From Forficula auricularia (taxonomy: Eukaryota > Arthropoda > Insecta > Dermaptera > Forficulidae): DNA of 64,000 nt. The stretch lies in NCBI GenBank assembly GCA_024734495.1, contig JALMQS010000916.1:124001-188000 (forward strand), in the 5' to 3' direction. Shown one piece after another: positions 12,101-27,100 of the stretch; within the stretch, counting starts at the first letter, position 1; each line of letters begins with the position of its first letter. Under the pieces are notes generated by a model that worked only from the letters and a program-made list of their open reading frames with translations, was not told where the DNA came from and made no database searches. A program made the translations under genes and the position numbers.

Positions 12101-15100
12101 TAGCCGATCGTGCAATTCGTTCGGATATTCTCTCATTAGAACGTTTATTGATACATACAATCTATGTCCGAACTCGAAGTCGACTTTCTGATCTTAAACA
12201 AGAATTACAAAATATATTAAAAGATGTTGAATGTAAGTATAATATAATATATCGTATAGTATTACATCTCAGTTGTGTTTCATTTGACATCACTTCTTTA
12301 ATCTTTTTTAGTCTAATTTTATCAATTCCTTCTTTATATGGGGCGATTAGTTAAAAAACTGACTATATCCGCGCTAAGCCGATTTTATCAAAAGTGAAAA
12401 AAAAAAACAATTTATCTTAATTTTTTGTAGTCTACATAACAACGTTATTTTAAAAATCGAGAAAAAAACTAAAAAATAATTTTTACACAATTTGGTGTGA
12501 ACAAGAGCATTTTACTTTACCATACAGGGTATGGTCAAGTATTGTAAACGTGCATGAAAAAAGTGTTTTTTTCCTTCTTTTTTTCGAAATATCTCAAAAA
12601 CGGCTCAAACTATTTTGATTCAAAAAATTGATCGAAACCATGGGATTTCGTTCTACAAAAAAGCTCTAATAAATGAACATCGAAAAAATTATATTTTTCG
12701 AGATAATAATTGTTTTATCAAAATGTCTGTTAGTTAGTCTGTGCATTACCAAATTTTTGTGGACGAGCTAGCTCAAAAACTAGTGTGAATATCGAAACCA
12801 AATTTCACAAGTAGTTTTCGTCCATTGAGATTAAGAGCTGATTAGATTTTGGTGCATAATCAATTGGACCCCAGGAGTCTAAAAATGGAAAAACTAACCC
12901 CCCTCCCCTCATGATTATAAATAATTTTATTAAATATAAGTGAAGGGCCAGGTTGTATGGTAAAGTCAAGTGGATGGCCACATCAGAACACGTCAGCTTA
13001 TTGCTATCAAAATGCTTTTATGGATAGTTTTCGGAACCAAACAGTGTGGATAAGGGCAGTTTTACATTTAATTAAAGAAAATTATAAAATAACTTGACCA
13101 TATTAAAAGCAAGAAAACTAACTAAACAAATAAGTTCTGATCTTCATCCAAACATTCAGAATGTACTTTCTCTTCTTTTTCTGACCTAAATAGAGAGTAC
13201 TGATTTTCGAGGACATTAATATTGATTATCATGATGGTGTATTCATTCAACACCGTAGTGTTTTAACATAATTTTTTAACATCCTCCAGCTTAGCTCTTT
13301 TAACAAAAACTACATTTGCTAGTTGGTCTGGTCTAAAGTTATCAACTATGGATGGGAAACCGTCTAGGCTTCCTTATCTCCGTGAAATAAAGGCGCTAGT
13401 TGTATTTCTCCCTTTGCTTGGTTGATTTTCGTATTAAAATATTTTTATGGAAGGTTCATGATAATGATTATAGTGAGCAAACTTATGTAGTCGAATGCAA
13501 AACTGCATATAAAAATACTTCAGAAAATAAATCTGTGCACTCTAATAAGGTTTTTTTTTGAATTTTTATGTTCTTTTCGAGGAAAATATATTTTTTATTT
13601 TATTTATTTATGATTTTTGTATATTTATAGGTCAACTACAGGGGTCGCCAGCAATTTTATCTGTTCCCGTATTACAGCCGTGTTTACGTGCTGAACAATT
13701 ATTAGTGACTGTTGAAACACACACAGGAATGTTACAATGTCACGTACCACAATATGATGCACCTTTAATACCAGAATTAACTCATGCATTAAATAATGAT
13801 CATTCAAAGTTACCAAGATTAATTTCCGAATTACGGTGGGTTTTTAATTTATATTTTACATTTTTTTCATTGGAACGTTAACTTTTGTTAGGATACAACG
13901 TTATAAAAAGATATTTATGAATAGAATAGCTTAAAATTTTTCTCATATTTTTAGATTTTGGATTACTCAACGTCGTTGTGAAAAGACGCTTCAACATTTG
14001 CCAGCAATGCCTCATGAGCGCTTATCTTTCATTCCATCCACGGATAATCCATTAGCGTCAATCAGCCGCCATCGGATGTTTGTTCGATTGCATCGTCATC
14101 CAAATGTTCTTCTAGTAAGAAACAGCAATTTTCTTTAAAAAAATTAAAATATGATTCTATCCTTAAAATATAATTACTATTTATTTCTTTGTTCATATTT
14201 TTATATTGATGATAAATCACATTCCTTTTTCGGCTTGAATATCATGTTTACACGAGGCTTTTTCTGCTATTTGTTTCTTACTTGTTCGACTAACTTGCAA
14301 TTTGGAGGCATGGAGGGGGGTCGAAATCACGTCACTCCGGACTGTCTTACTAGCATGCTTGCTTGATTCTAAAAAAAAAAGTTTAGCTACTTGAACCGGG
14401 CAGTGGCCAACCAATCGGAAAGCATTATTTTATCACGTGGGTGACATGGGCATTGGCACAATACATCAGCTGATATCACAGAACAGCTGATATTTTGTTT
14501 CTCACTGTTCAACTCTTTACTGCAATGAATAAAGAGAATATGCCTTCCAAATTCGTCTGCGATTGATAATTTCTGCAATAATATTATTGTCAGCCATTTT
14601 TGTTTGCATCTGAGCTGAAACTGAAAGATGATAGTCCAGCTGTTTGGCTCAAAGCATGCGCGCGCAACCTAGCCGGCCAACTTGAAAATTTTCTGAAAAA
14701 GCTCCGTGTGAAGCCAACAGGCGAAAAATCAGCCTGACTGAACTAGCTTCAAATTGCAAGTAGGTCGAACAAGTAAGGAACAAGTAAGAGAAAATGTCTC
14801 GTGTGAACCAGCCTTTACATAGAAATTTAGAGGTGTTAGACTAGGAATCTAAGAACAATTTTTGGTTAAAGGAAAATAAATAAAATAAGACTAAAATAAG
14901 TAATCGTTTTGTTACTAAAAAATTATATTACCTTAAAAATAATATGTATTATACTTTATAAGGCTTATAATTTATAATAAATATCTTAAAACTTTATTAA
15001 TGTAAATAATTTGAATGAATTCAAACTCTTTTCTTTTCAGATTCTGTAGAATTTAAAGAAAAGGAAAATATCAAATGTGAAATCGACTACTCATTTCATT

Positions 15101-18100
15101 TAGCTCAAATTAAATATATTTCCATTGAAGATGAGAAATCAGAAAACACGAAAGAAATTGCTCCATCTCAAACCACAGATGAAACAGCAATTGAAACAGA
15201 ATATCCGAAAATGTATATTAAAATTACCAACCTAATTGAATTCGATACTTTTGTCATTACCCATGGTCCCTATACCATTGTTGATGGTAAATTTGATTTA
15301 TATTTCATTTCATTTTATACACTAATTGTGCAAACATAACATGTTCTTTTTTTTATTATTTTATAGACATCGATAAATTTAGTTTAAGAAGAAAACGTAC
15401 GAAACAACCAGCTTATTTCATTCCTGAGCTCGCTCACGTTGTCGCTCAATGTGACGAGCGACTCCCATTTGTGACACTTGCTAGAGAAGTAAGTAGCCTA
15501 TTTATTAAATCACTTTAGAAATTTAATTAAACATATTTCCAAATCAGTCGACAAATTATATTAGAAAGTATAATTAAAAGTACCTGGAGCCACCGAGCGA
15601 TGCTTGGTAACCAAATTAAAAAAAATACAAAAATATTTAGTAAACGCCCCCTGGACCCCCTCCCCGAAACCACGCACCTTGCCCCCACCACTGCACCCCA
15701 CTCCGCTCCATCCCACCCAAACCCCGCTCCCGAAACCCCCCACCTCGCCCCGCCCCGGATACTCCAAACTGCACCCCCTCCTTCACCCCCCGCCACCCAG
15801 TTTTTGCATCCCTAGATATCTAGTGCTCCACAGATTATATGTATTATATATAGGTATATAAATAAATTCGAATAATTATTTTTTTTTAATTAAATAACAA
15901 TTTATCGAGTTTTTTAATCAATTAAATAAATAATAATTTTATTGAAGAAATTATTTTACATGAAATAGGCTTCGATTTCGGAGTTACTTCCCCACCATCG
16001 ACTGTACTTGATCTCTTAGCTTGCGATAATATTTTTAGTCCGTGTTTTTTAATAAGTGGAATTTTAATCAATTAAATTGGCAAATTCTAATATATAACAA
16101 TATTTGGTATAAAGTATTAGTGGGTTTTAAAATTAAAAAACCAATTAATAAATAAAAGATAATTGAAAAAAATGTAAACAAACTTTTTATTGAGATTTTC
16201 ATCTATAAATAATTACTTTAATTAAGAAAAGATCAATTAAGATGAAATTTGTCGAGGTTCAGACCTAGCCAGATCGTTTTCTCATCCTCAAAACTTGTTA
16301 ATAGAGTTGGTTTTATCAAAATCGGTAGAGCCGTTTTCAAAATAGAACTAAGATACAAATATACAAACAAATAAATATATATACAATTTTTGCTCGTTTA
16401 ATAAGAGTAGAGTAGATAGATATAAAGGTTAACCCCATTTTTGTTAAGGTTACGTTTAAAAAGTAATACGGGACTATTCTCACTAAAATGCTCATCTGTT
16501 CTGTCCATCTGTAACTTGTAGCTGGTAAATTAAATAAAATACAAACTTCATACTTACAACTTATTTGTATTTATTTCACCCAAAATCAAAAATCGTGTTA
16601 AAATTGTAACCGAATGAATATTTTAAGAAGGATCGATTTTTTTGTGGAGTCCAATTAAATTTTTTTGACAAAGTGGCCATTTTTAGTTTATTTTTAAATT
16701 ATCTGTCGGCGATTAGAAATGGCTTAAGTTAAATTATTTTGAAAAAATTTCCTCATTCGTTCCTTCTCAACGAAAATAAGAATGAATTTGATATCTCAAG
16801 TATTTTGGAAGTTCGCTGGGCCCCTAAACACTCCTCCCCTCTGAAATCATTTAGCTTATACTATTTAGATGTAACTCCACGAAAATGTAATATAAAATAT
16901 CTTTACAATTTTATTAAATATTACTTCTCACTATTCATATATTAATATATACCTGCACTATTTTTAAAAAAGTTCGTCTCCTCCCACACATACATTTCTG
17001 AGTGCAGTGTAGAATTATTTTTTTGATTAATATACTAAAAATAATTCTCGGGTTATTTCTTTGCACTAGCAATTTTTTTTCCACTGATCTGGAATAGCAG
17101 GTCGATTTAAATTTAAATATCATGTCAGCTAAACGATTTGAACAGGCGGCTGGCTCTAAGGACGGTTGTATGTCACCAAAGTAAATGCTTTTTACCACTA
17201 ACAAACGGTAGATGATAAATGGAGCCACTGGGATGGCCAATCAGATGACATCCACTGAAAGCGCCTGTCATCTGATTGGCCATCCCGGTGGCTCCATTTA
17301 TCATCTACCGTTTGTTAGTGGTAAAAGCATTTGCTTTGCGACATACAACCGGCCCTAAGTTTGTTCCTGCTATATACTACATATTTAGAGCCTCTCCTCA
17401 ATCTCATTTGCTTGACTCGCACTCGAATCGGATGGGTGGGTCTAATAAGGTATACATATTTGGAGACACCTCGATCTCCTCTAAAATAGAAACTAGCTCT
17501 TTAAAGATATTGGCAATTCCAAAACAGGCAGAAAATTTGACCAATAATATTATCTAATGTGAAAGTAAATAAGCTGACGTGTTCTGATGTGGCCATCCAC
17601 TTGACTTTACCATACAACCTGGCCCCTAAAATTATTTATAATCATGTAGGGAGGGCCTTTTTATACTTCTGTGGTCCCACTGATTATTTATACAAAATTT
17701 GGTTGAGTTTAGTAAATGCCCAAGATTTTCATTTTTTGACCACCCCTCCCCCCATTTTGGCGGTTAGTTTTTGCATTTTTAAGACTTCTGGGGGTCCACT
17801 GATTATGTATACAAAATTTGGTTGGGTTTGCTCAAATGGCCTAGATTTTTAATTTTAACCCCCTCTTTCACCTCCCTTAATTTTGGGTCGATATGCACCA
17901 AAATCTAATCAGCTCTTAATCTCAATGGACTAAAAATAGGTGTGAAATTTGGTTTCGATATTCAAACTAGTTTTTGAGCTAGCTCGTCCACAAAAATTTG
18001 GTAACGCACAGACTAACGGACAACCAGACAACCAGACAGACTAACTAACAGACATTTTGACAAAACAATTATTATCTCGAAAAATATAATTTTTTCGATG

Positions 18101-21100
18101 TTCACTTATTAGAGCTTTTTTATAGACCGAAATGTCATGGTTTCGCTCAATTTTTTTAATCAAAATAGTTTCAGCCGTTTTTTAGATATTTCGAAAAAAA
18201 AAGAAAGAAAAAAACCACTTTTTTCATGCACGATTACAATACTTGACCATACCCTGTATGGTAAAGGTAAATATTATACAATATTTATCTAATAAATAAT
18301 TATATTTTTTATTTTAGTTGGCTAACATGGGTATTCCTCATCAAGGTTTACAAATTGAGGCAAATGCTACTTCAATGGTATTGCGTCTTGTGCGTTTGCG
18401 AAAACCAGATGAGATTGATGCCAAAAATCCTGGATGGATTGCTTTATTAAAACGCCTACTCTCTGTTAGTATTAGAGTAAATGGGAAGGCAATAAAAAAC
18501 TGGATTGTTGAATTCGTTTTCTATGGAAGTCCAGTGACGAGCACGCACCCCAAAGAACAAGGTCTATTTTACATTCTACTTTTAAGTATCTTTTATTTGA
18601 ATGTGAGATTTAGATATAGACTTTTGTACATTTTAATCTACTAAGGGTAAAGAAAGGCTTCAGGATTCATCTCTCATAAACCTAGAGGATTATTAGTTGC
18701 TGTATAACTTAATATATTAAAGTATTAAGTCAAACAACAGCTCATACTCCTCTGAATCTAAGGAGACATGGAGTTCTAAAGCTGCTCTCGTAATCTGCTA
18801 TGCTTAATTTATAATATACGAGGATAAGTCAAAATTACTTAGACTTTTCGTTCTACAACTTTATTAAACTAAGATAGGTGTATAACAGATACATTATTTT
18901 TCGATATATTCTCCACCTTTAGCAATGCACTTGGTCCAGCGAGCCACAAGCTTCCGGATGCCTTCCTGGTAGAAGGTTTTCGGTTGGTCGCGAAGCCACT
19001 TTTGCACCACTTCCCGAACGTCCATGTCTCAGGCAAATCGATAATTTGATAGGCAGAACCGTGACTAAAGTTTAAAGATGCTATCTTCTCTATGATAACT
19101 CACCTATCTGCTGTAATCATCTCTTGAGCTTGCTGAATGTTGTCAGTGGTCGAAGTTGACAGTCGCCCAGCTCCCTCTTTTTGTGTTACGCTCGTTCGGC
19201 CACTTTTAAACATTTCGATCCATAAAAAAACGCTTTTATGAGATAAACCACTTTCCCCGTATTGCGACAAAAGTCTCCGGTGAATTTCAGAACCTTTCAC
19301 ACCCTCTGACAATAAAAATCTGACCACTCCTCGTTGCTCCTCTTTGGATCAATCTGATAGCGGAGCTGACATGCTTATGCTGTTGTAGCTAGACGACAAC
19401 TGACGCGATCGTGATTAAATTCCGCACACGTGACCACAGACGCGCCAACCCAACGCATGGGCATGAGGCCGCCTCCTATCTTAGTTTAATAAAGTTGTAG
19501 AACGAAAAGTGTAAGTAATTTTTGACTTATCCTCGTACATAGTTTATAAATTAAATTAATATATAAAATATTCCTTTTATTCAAAAAATATTATAAAATT
19601 TTCCACAAAAACTTCTAGTATTTTATTGAATTTAAAGAGCTGATTTCGACAACTATAAGAATGAAGAAAAATTTTAGAAGTTAAAGAGTTAAAATTATTG
19701 GATAAAAAATGTTTCACCAAGTACCAACACCAAATTCCTTAAAAACTGTTAAAGAGTTAAATTAGTGACAGTAATTATTGCTGTCAGCTTTTATCACTAT
19801 AAGAGCGCCTCTTAAAGAGTCAGGCACTTTAAGTGTGACTGTAAATGGCCCATTAATCACATAAATAATTAAAGGCGATTTCGACATCTAGTTTCACTCA
19901 TGGTAGGCCTGTATCAAAATCTATTTAATACATTACCTAAGGTAGTCCTAAGGAAAATGTTATCTTCTAAATAAATTATCTATAAATTATTTTTCTTTCA
20001 GGATTAAGACGCCCTATTTATTTCCAATATGAAATCGGTGCTTATTACAATGTCTTCTCGAACTATTGACCATTTCCTTAACGATTGGGCGGAAATTGTT
20101 CACCTTTATATTCTTGTTGAAGAATTAGCAGAATATTTTAGGATTGGTAACTTTATTATATTTTCTTTTTTCCTTCAATGTGGAATCTTAATTCAATTTT
20201 TTATGTTTATTATTTCAGAAAAATATGGTCTTTCAAATGCTGTAATAATCAAATCATACAGTTATAGTAAATTGGTTATGGGCTATGGTCCCGATAGAGC
20301 GGCAACCGTTACCGTCAATTGGGACAGCAAAGAAAAAATATATAAATTAATTTTAGGTATTTTTTATTCATTATTATCTTTATTATTATTTTATTAATAA
20401 TCTTTAATTTTTTTTTTTTTAAATAAAATTTCTTTAATTTTTTCCAAATAAATATATTTATTTACCTCATTAAGGTAGTTGTTTCGCGACAATACTAGCA
20501 AAAAGTTAATTCTAGAGTATATAGAACAGACAATAAGGATTCATAATTCATAAGCCCAAAACTTTTTGCTGTTTATGTACCGATTCTAGCCAATCCCGTG
20601 CTCGTTTGACAAATCTGGCACCATTGTAAGAGATTGAATATTTTTATATTAAAATGATAGATAAAATACATTTTAAAAGTTAAAAAATTTCTATAAAAAT
20701 CGTTTTGTTATTTTTTAACAAATGTAATCAACGCCTACGTTACACCTTATGAAAATTATAATTTTGAAAAAATCTCGCGCATGCGCGCTTTATACATCTT
20801 TCGCTGGTTAAATAAATGCGCTGTTGCCAAATTGTTTTTAGTATACATGTGTTTTTATATATTTTTCATTATTTATTCATTTTTATCTCAGAAACTGTGT
20901 TGTAACTATGAATCAAAATTGTCTTGAAATATGTATTGGTTATTGTTTAATGTTGGTTTAGTTTTTTATAACAATGGTAAGAAGGGTTTCTTAATTATAA
21001 TTAAATATGTATGTAAATTTTCCGATATCCCGTATAGTGCAATGTTAAAGAGCCTGAAAAACTCGATTTTTGGAATTTAATATCTCCGGAACTATATTGT

Positions 21101-24100
21101 TCATGAATTTCGTTTTGCCACCAATCGATGCAGAAGTATTTAAATAATAATCTGTTTAAATTTCAAAAAAATCCTAGGAAAACCCATTTGGCGGAACAAC
21201 TACCTTAACATAAATGTTCAGCTATAATATTATTACGCTTCTTAGAAATATCATCTCAGCCTCTATTCGATTTCCGTCTCTTGTTTCTTAAGGGTAGAGA
21301 TTTTTTGATAAGGATGCAAAAAAGTTTAACATCAATAAGTGGGTTGAATTTCAGTGATCGGGTCAGAGTCAAAAGTTACCTGAGGTTAGTCTTGAAGGAT
21401 TGGAGAATATGCGAAAAGAGTTCCATTCCACTCTCTAGTTCTCATAAGTATAAACAAAATCGCAAATGTGTTTGTTCGATTTGTTTCTAATATGACCAAA
21501 TGACCATGAAGGGTGTTCCCTGTTGGAAAATGGCTTAAGGACGTTCCCTAATATAGCTCAGATGGAGTTCGCTCTTTCCCCTTCTCTCACATGCGCAGAA
21601 AGGCAAAAATATTTTCACTGCGTCGTTTCTCGGATCTGGCAACATTAAATTCTTAAGAACGCTAAAAGACAAAGAATAAAAAAAAACCACTTCATGAAAC
21701 AGCTCAATGCAAACTTCCAAATGAGAACAGTATAATTAGGTTGAGAGAATTAGCTAAAAATCTCAAACGCACAACTGCAGGAGTTTTTTAGATATGGAAA
21801 AATTGAGTGATTTTAGTGCGGCGTTGCCAAGTCGCCATCTTTCACTTGCCATGCCATGAGAGAAAAAATGAAAACCGTCAAAAGAACCTAACTTTTAACA
21901 TTTTTCATACAAAACGAATACCGCTTGATACAATTATTTTAACAGAAAAATATTTCTTATATATTCAGTTAATGAGTCTCAATTTTTCAAGAAAATTACG
22001 ATTGCTATTTAATAAAACTGTCGCTTTAACATCAACCTGGATAGGGTGTGCGTGTTAAATATGCAAATTTCAATGGTCAATATTTACAAATTTAGTCCGT
22101 AAGGACTATTGAAAAAATTCTACGTACCTATATATTATAAATATGTTTATTCAAAGTTTTAAAAAGATTTCAAGAAAATCGATTTATTACGGAACGTCCT
22201 TAAATGAGGATTTATTATTCACTTAAATATTAAAAGAAAAAAAAATATATTCTTGATAATTTGGAAAATCACATTTTAAATTTCTTATATTAAAAAAAAA
22301 AAAAAAAAATTATATTAAAATATTTTAGCATTTATTATTTTTATTTTCTCAAGGTTCATCAAATAATATTATCAATCCTCACTCTTTAATGAAAGAACAA
22401 TTGGAAGCTCATCTAAATAGAAACAAAAATTTAGGACAAATATTACATCTTCTACATGAAACGTACCTTCCTTTGGCATCTATAAACAAACTCACCTCCA
22501 TTCCACAACTTGGAGTTTATAATAATGTAAGTAAAATATATATCAAAAGTTTTCTCAGATCCGGTTCCCTAGTTTTAGGAAAAACATTTTTGATGTTCAT
22601 TTTATGAGAAAAAATTATTCTGTAAACAGAATTCCCGTTATGGAAATGTATTGTTTAATATACAGAATGGTTCGAAAAGTCAATTATCCTGAAATTTCTC
22701 AAAAGTAAATTGAAAATGCAAATTTGTGAGGAAGGAGGGCTTAAGTTATAAGTAGAGACCGGATTTTTATGCAGTAAAAACTGCCAAAATATGCAGTTAA
22801 AAAGGCTGAAATATGCAAGTAATATGCAGAATACGTTGAAATATGCAAATATATGCAGTAAAATTGGCAAAATAAATTTTTTTATGCACTAAAAAATTAA
22901 AAATGATAAAGTAAGCTATAGACTCCAACCTCAAATATGTACTTTTATTGAGTAAAAAACTTCACAAAATTCTCATTATATTTAATATATTAAAAAATAT
23001 TTATAATGCAATAATGCAAATATTTGTCCAGCTATAATCTGATCACTATACTAATTTACACACATTTCCACACACACACGAACACTCAATGGCTAAAATG
23101 GGCTATAGTTACCGAAGGTCATTAAAATAATAATAATAATAAAGAAATAATTAACAAAGGATCTCAAAATTAAAATTTGATTGTAATTGTGAATAAAGTA
23201 TTTTTCTAAATTATCTTCAGGTTATTATGTCTACGGTCACTTAAAATTGATTTATCCGATGAAAAGGAGCACTCCACATCCTCGGATATAATAGGGGAAA
23301 ATTTAAAGGAGGTTTAGATATATATTTCTTCATTTTTTTATTCTTTCTCCGAAAATTTACTTTTAAAAAATCTGTATTTGGTGCGAAATAGGCAATATTT
23401 GACAAAAAATCCTTAAAATATGCAATTTTATGCAATATTACTCGAATATGCAGTATAAAATTTAACCCACAGTATTCTAGATGTATGATTCGGATAGATA
23501 ATTGATCCTCGGGGTCGTATGTGGCGGCAAACTAAATATGCAATTGCATAGGAATCCCGTCTCTAGTTATAAGTAAATGAGATTTTTTTTAAGGCTTCTA
23601 GACTTTAGGCTAATTTAACCAGTACAACGGTGGTTTTTATTTGTTGCAAATCTTAAGATCACAATTCGCATCCACTATTAGAAAATAATTTTTTTTTTAT
23701 TTTAGATATGTATGCAAATATTGAACTAATTTGTACCTAGTTTATTATAATTTCTATCCACTTTATTCAATGTTCTTCCTTATGAATTAAAATAAACATT
23801 TTTGAGCCATTTATACGTTATTGACTTTTCGAGCCATCCTGTACATACTTCTTCGAGTGCCATACTTAATTCCGAGCGTTGGAGACCATCCACTTCAAAG
23901 TAATTTTCCGGGGGAAATTGCTCAGGGGTGGTTTCCCGATGTCTTCTTCTGGACTTATTGAGACTCCTTTCATTTTTAATAGATATGAAAAATATTCTGA
24001 CTTTAGCGAGAAGTTAAACTCACTAGCCACTGACACTACCGGCCCTTTATCCTGTACAGTAAATATTGCTAATATTTTCCGAATAAGCAAGCGTTTTTAT

Positions 24101-27100
24101 GAAAAATAACTTTTTCTCATAACATTTTTTCTCTTCTTGGTTCTGTATATGAACAAACTAATAGAATATCTAATCTCATTAACTTCTTTGATTTAATATA
24201 GCGTCCTCAAGTGCCCGTAATGGCGTTTACCATAATCCCACAATCGCCAACCCTTTTACGCATTGCCTATCAAGGTGTTTATTGTCTTGAAGTGAAATTG
24301 CGTGGCAACGGGTGTGTCAGTATCAGGGACGGCGCCTACAGTCGCTTTGATCGAAGTATTGTTATAGAAGAATTCACGCCTACTCAAAATCTCAAAGTAT
24401 GTATCTCATATCTAATTTTTCAAAGGTTAATTCTATTCTTGTTGATAATAATTTTTTCTTTTTTTTTTTCTAGTCCTTTCTTTCTAAATACATTGATGAA
24501 TCGACAATATATCGTCGCAGATCCCAATCTGAGGATGATAATCCACCATCACCAATTACGATGGACTCCGAGGGTGGCAATTCGATCTCTTTTCTAACCA
24601 GCCACCATCGGGGTCCTCAATCTCCTGCACAACGTGATGGTGGACTACGATTTCATCCTCCGCTCACACCACCTTCAGGCAGCAATCCACATACACCTGC
24701 AAGCCCACATCCTACTATCACTCAGGTAAACCAAGATCAATTTTTTTAATCGTTTGACATTCTCTAGAGAGAAATAACTGTACAGTAGTAGCTTTTTCCA
24801 ATATTTCATGAGATTTAACTTATAAATATCATTTTATATATGTAGGGGCGGGTTTCATTAAATTGGTTCGCAGGGATCAAATAACACATGTAATTATTAT
24901 TAAATGTATTTATTTAGAAAAAGGGGGGGGGGGTTTACATATTTCCGTCTTGGGGTAGATCATCTTAAAACATCAGCTTAGATCTAGCAACCCTCGTTGT
25001 TAACTGGCAACTAAACCATCAACTGACTTAAAACATTAAATTAGAACTCAAATCGACAACCATGTCATCTTAAGCAACACTCGCTAACACTCGTTTTCAA
25101 CTGGTCACTGCCCTTGTCAACTCACATTCACACATGCATATGATTGGTGGAAGGGATGCACTGTCAGTCAACACCCATCAAAACAAGTTCTCATAGTATT
25201 ATTTATGACAGAAATCTTTTAGCCTGACTATAAAGTTCTTAGGGACAATAGCCTCCGATCTATACAGTTCCTGGAGCCCAGAAGATGGATGGCCTTTCGA
25301 AAGTACAATGGGCCGCAATCCCTTGACCGGGCACTTGCTAACCATATGATTTTAATGAAAGAGAAATTAAGAAAATTCATTAAAATAATTTCCCACATAT
25401 ATTAAATGTTTTTTCTCGAAGATGGTCTGATATTTATATATTTATATACTGATATTTATATATTTATACAGAAAAGAATTGGGGATCTAATTAAAACCAA
25501 TCGACTTGATTGGGGAATAATGGAATTGAAATAATTATCGGAAAAGAGGTTTTTTTTATCTAATTAGATTTTTCCTCTTATTAAAAACAAGGACTAAAGA
25601 TGAATAAGGACACTCGATGGTGGAGAAGTAATCTCCGGAATAGAAGCAAAAAATACAATGTATACATTAATTAATGTAATATTGGTTTAATAAAATTTAT
25701 ATATTTATACACGCCTCCACTCGATCGCGAACCCAAAGGTCGAAAATAATTTTCTTCTTCACTCTAGGGCGCAACCACAATGAGGCCGCGTCGAAAGACA
25801 ATTATAAATTAAATTAAATTAGAGAACGAAGAAAAGATTTTTATATTAGAGACAATTATTGGGTTCGGTGGCCGAGAGGATAAGAGCTAAGGCTCTTATA
25901 AAGGCATCGCAGCGCACATGCGAAGATCCCGGGTTCGAATCCCGGCTGATCCTTTTGTCTATAATATAAAAATCTTTTCTTCGTTCTCTAATTTAATTTA
26001 ATTTAATTGTTTTTCGACGCGGCCTCATTGTGGTTGCGCCCTGGAGTGAAGAAAAAAATTATTTCCGACCTTTGGTTCGCGATCGAGTGGGAGGCGTTTG
26101 GATATAGTAATTTATAACCTCTGCTGGGCGATTAATTGTCTACACTTCTCTGAAGAATACAATGTAAAAATACAATGAAAGCTGGCAAGTCATTGAGATT
26201 TGTGTTTTTTGAAGTGAAACTTCTTTACGCGCGTCATGGATTCTCGACGAAGGGAGTAAAACCGGCTCATGGCCGTCACGAAAAACCGCCATAGCTAGGT
26301 GGCGGTAACCACGCCCCCGGGGACCCCCACCACCGCTCACCAGATGCACACGTACATAGAAGTGGGAAATTTAAAATATATTTCTTATCATTACAAATAA
26401 TTAAATAGCAAAATAGAAATTAGTGCTGAAACCATCTAAATTGACATTTTTCGATAAGATATTCTTATTAAAAAATCTCACTTTAGATGGCTTCAGCCCA
26501 AACTTCTATTTCGCTTAGATAGTTAATCAAATCTGGAAAATAAATAAATAAATAAGACATAAATTATAATAGAATTACAATATATATATTGTTTGGATTA
26601 AATATTTTCCATAAATTCTTAATTTCTAAACTTTATTTAAAAAAATAATACAAAAAATACATGATATTTTAGAAAAGTAATATAAATTGAATAAAAACAA
26701 TTGGGAACAAAGCAATAGGTCATTATTGAATTGTAATAATTGTAAATAGTATTGGATAATTGTAAATAAATTGAAAATTTTTGGAACTGAACATAAATCG
26801 AAATTCATGTATAAGAAAATATTAGAAAGAGTAAATCTATGCTTCGTCGTTGAATTATTTAACCTATAATCTTCAAACTAACCTAAGATAGGAAAAAAGA
26901 GAGAGAGGAATACTAGAAGTTTCACTTATGTCGTGCGTAAGCTTGACACACTCAGAATTTTTATTTTCAGGCCATATCTTCAGATTTCCTCTATTATAAC
27001 CAGAATCTTTCAGAGAAAATTCGAGACCCAGGGCAACTCATATTTTTGAGGGCCTTCAAAATTCAAAATAAAACTCTGGACAAGAAAATAAAAACATTTG

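Noticed and set aside
16935..17557. Twin frames both beginning [17 protein letters not shown] on opposite strands
   Set aside because: Mirror images produced by the palindrome centred at about 17255.
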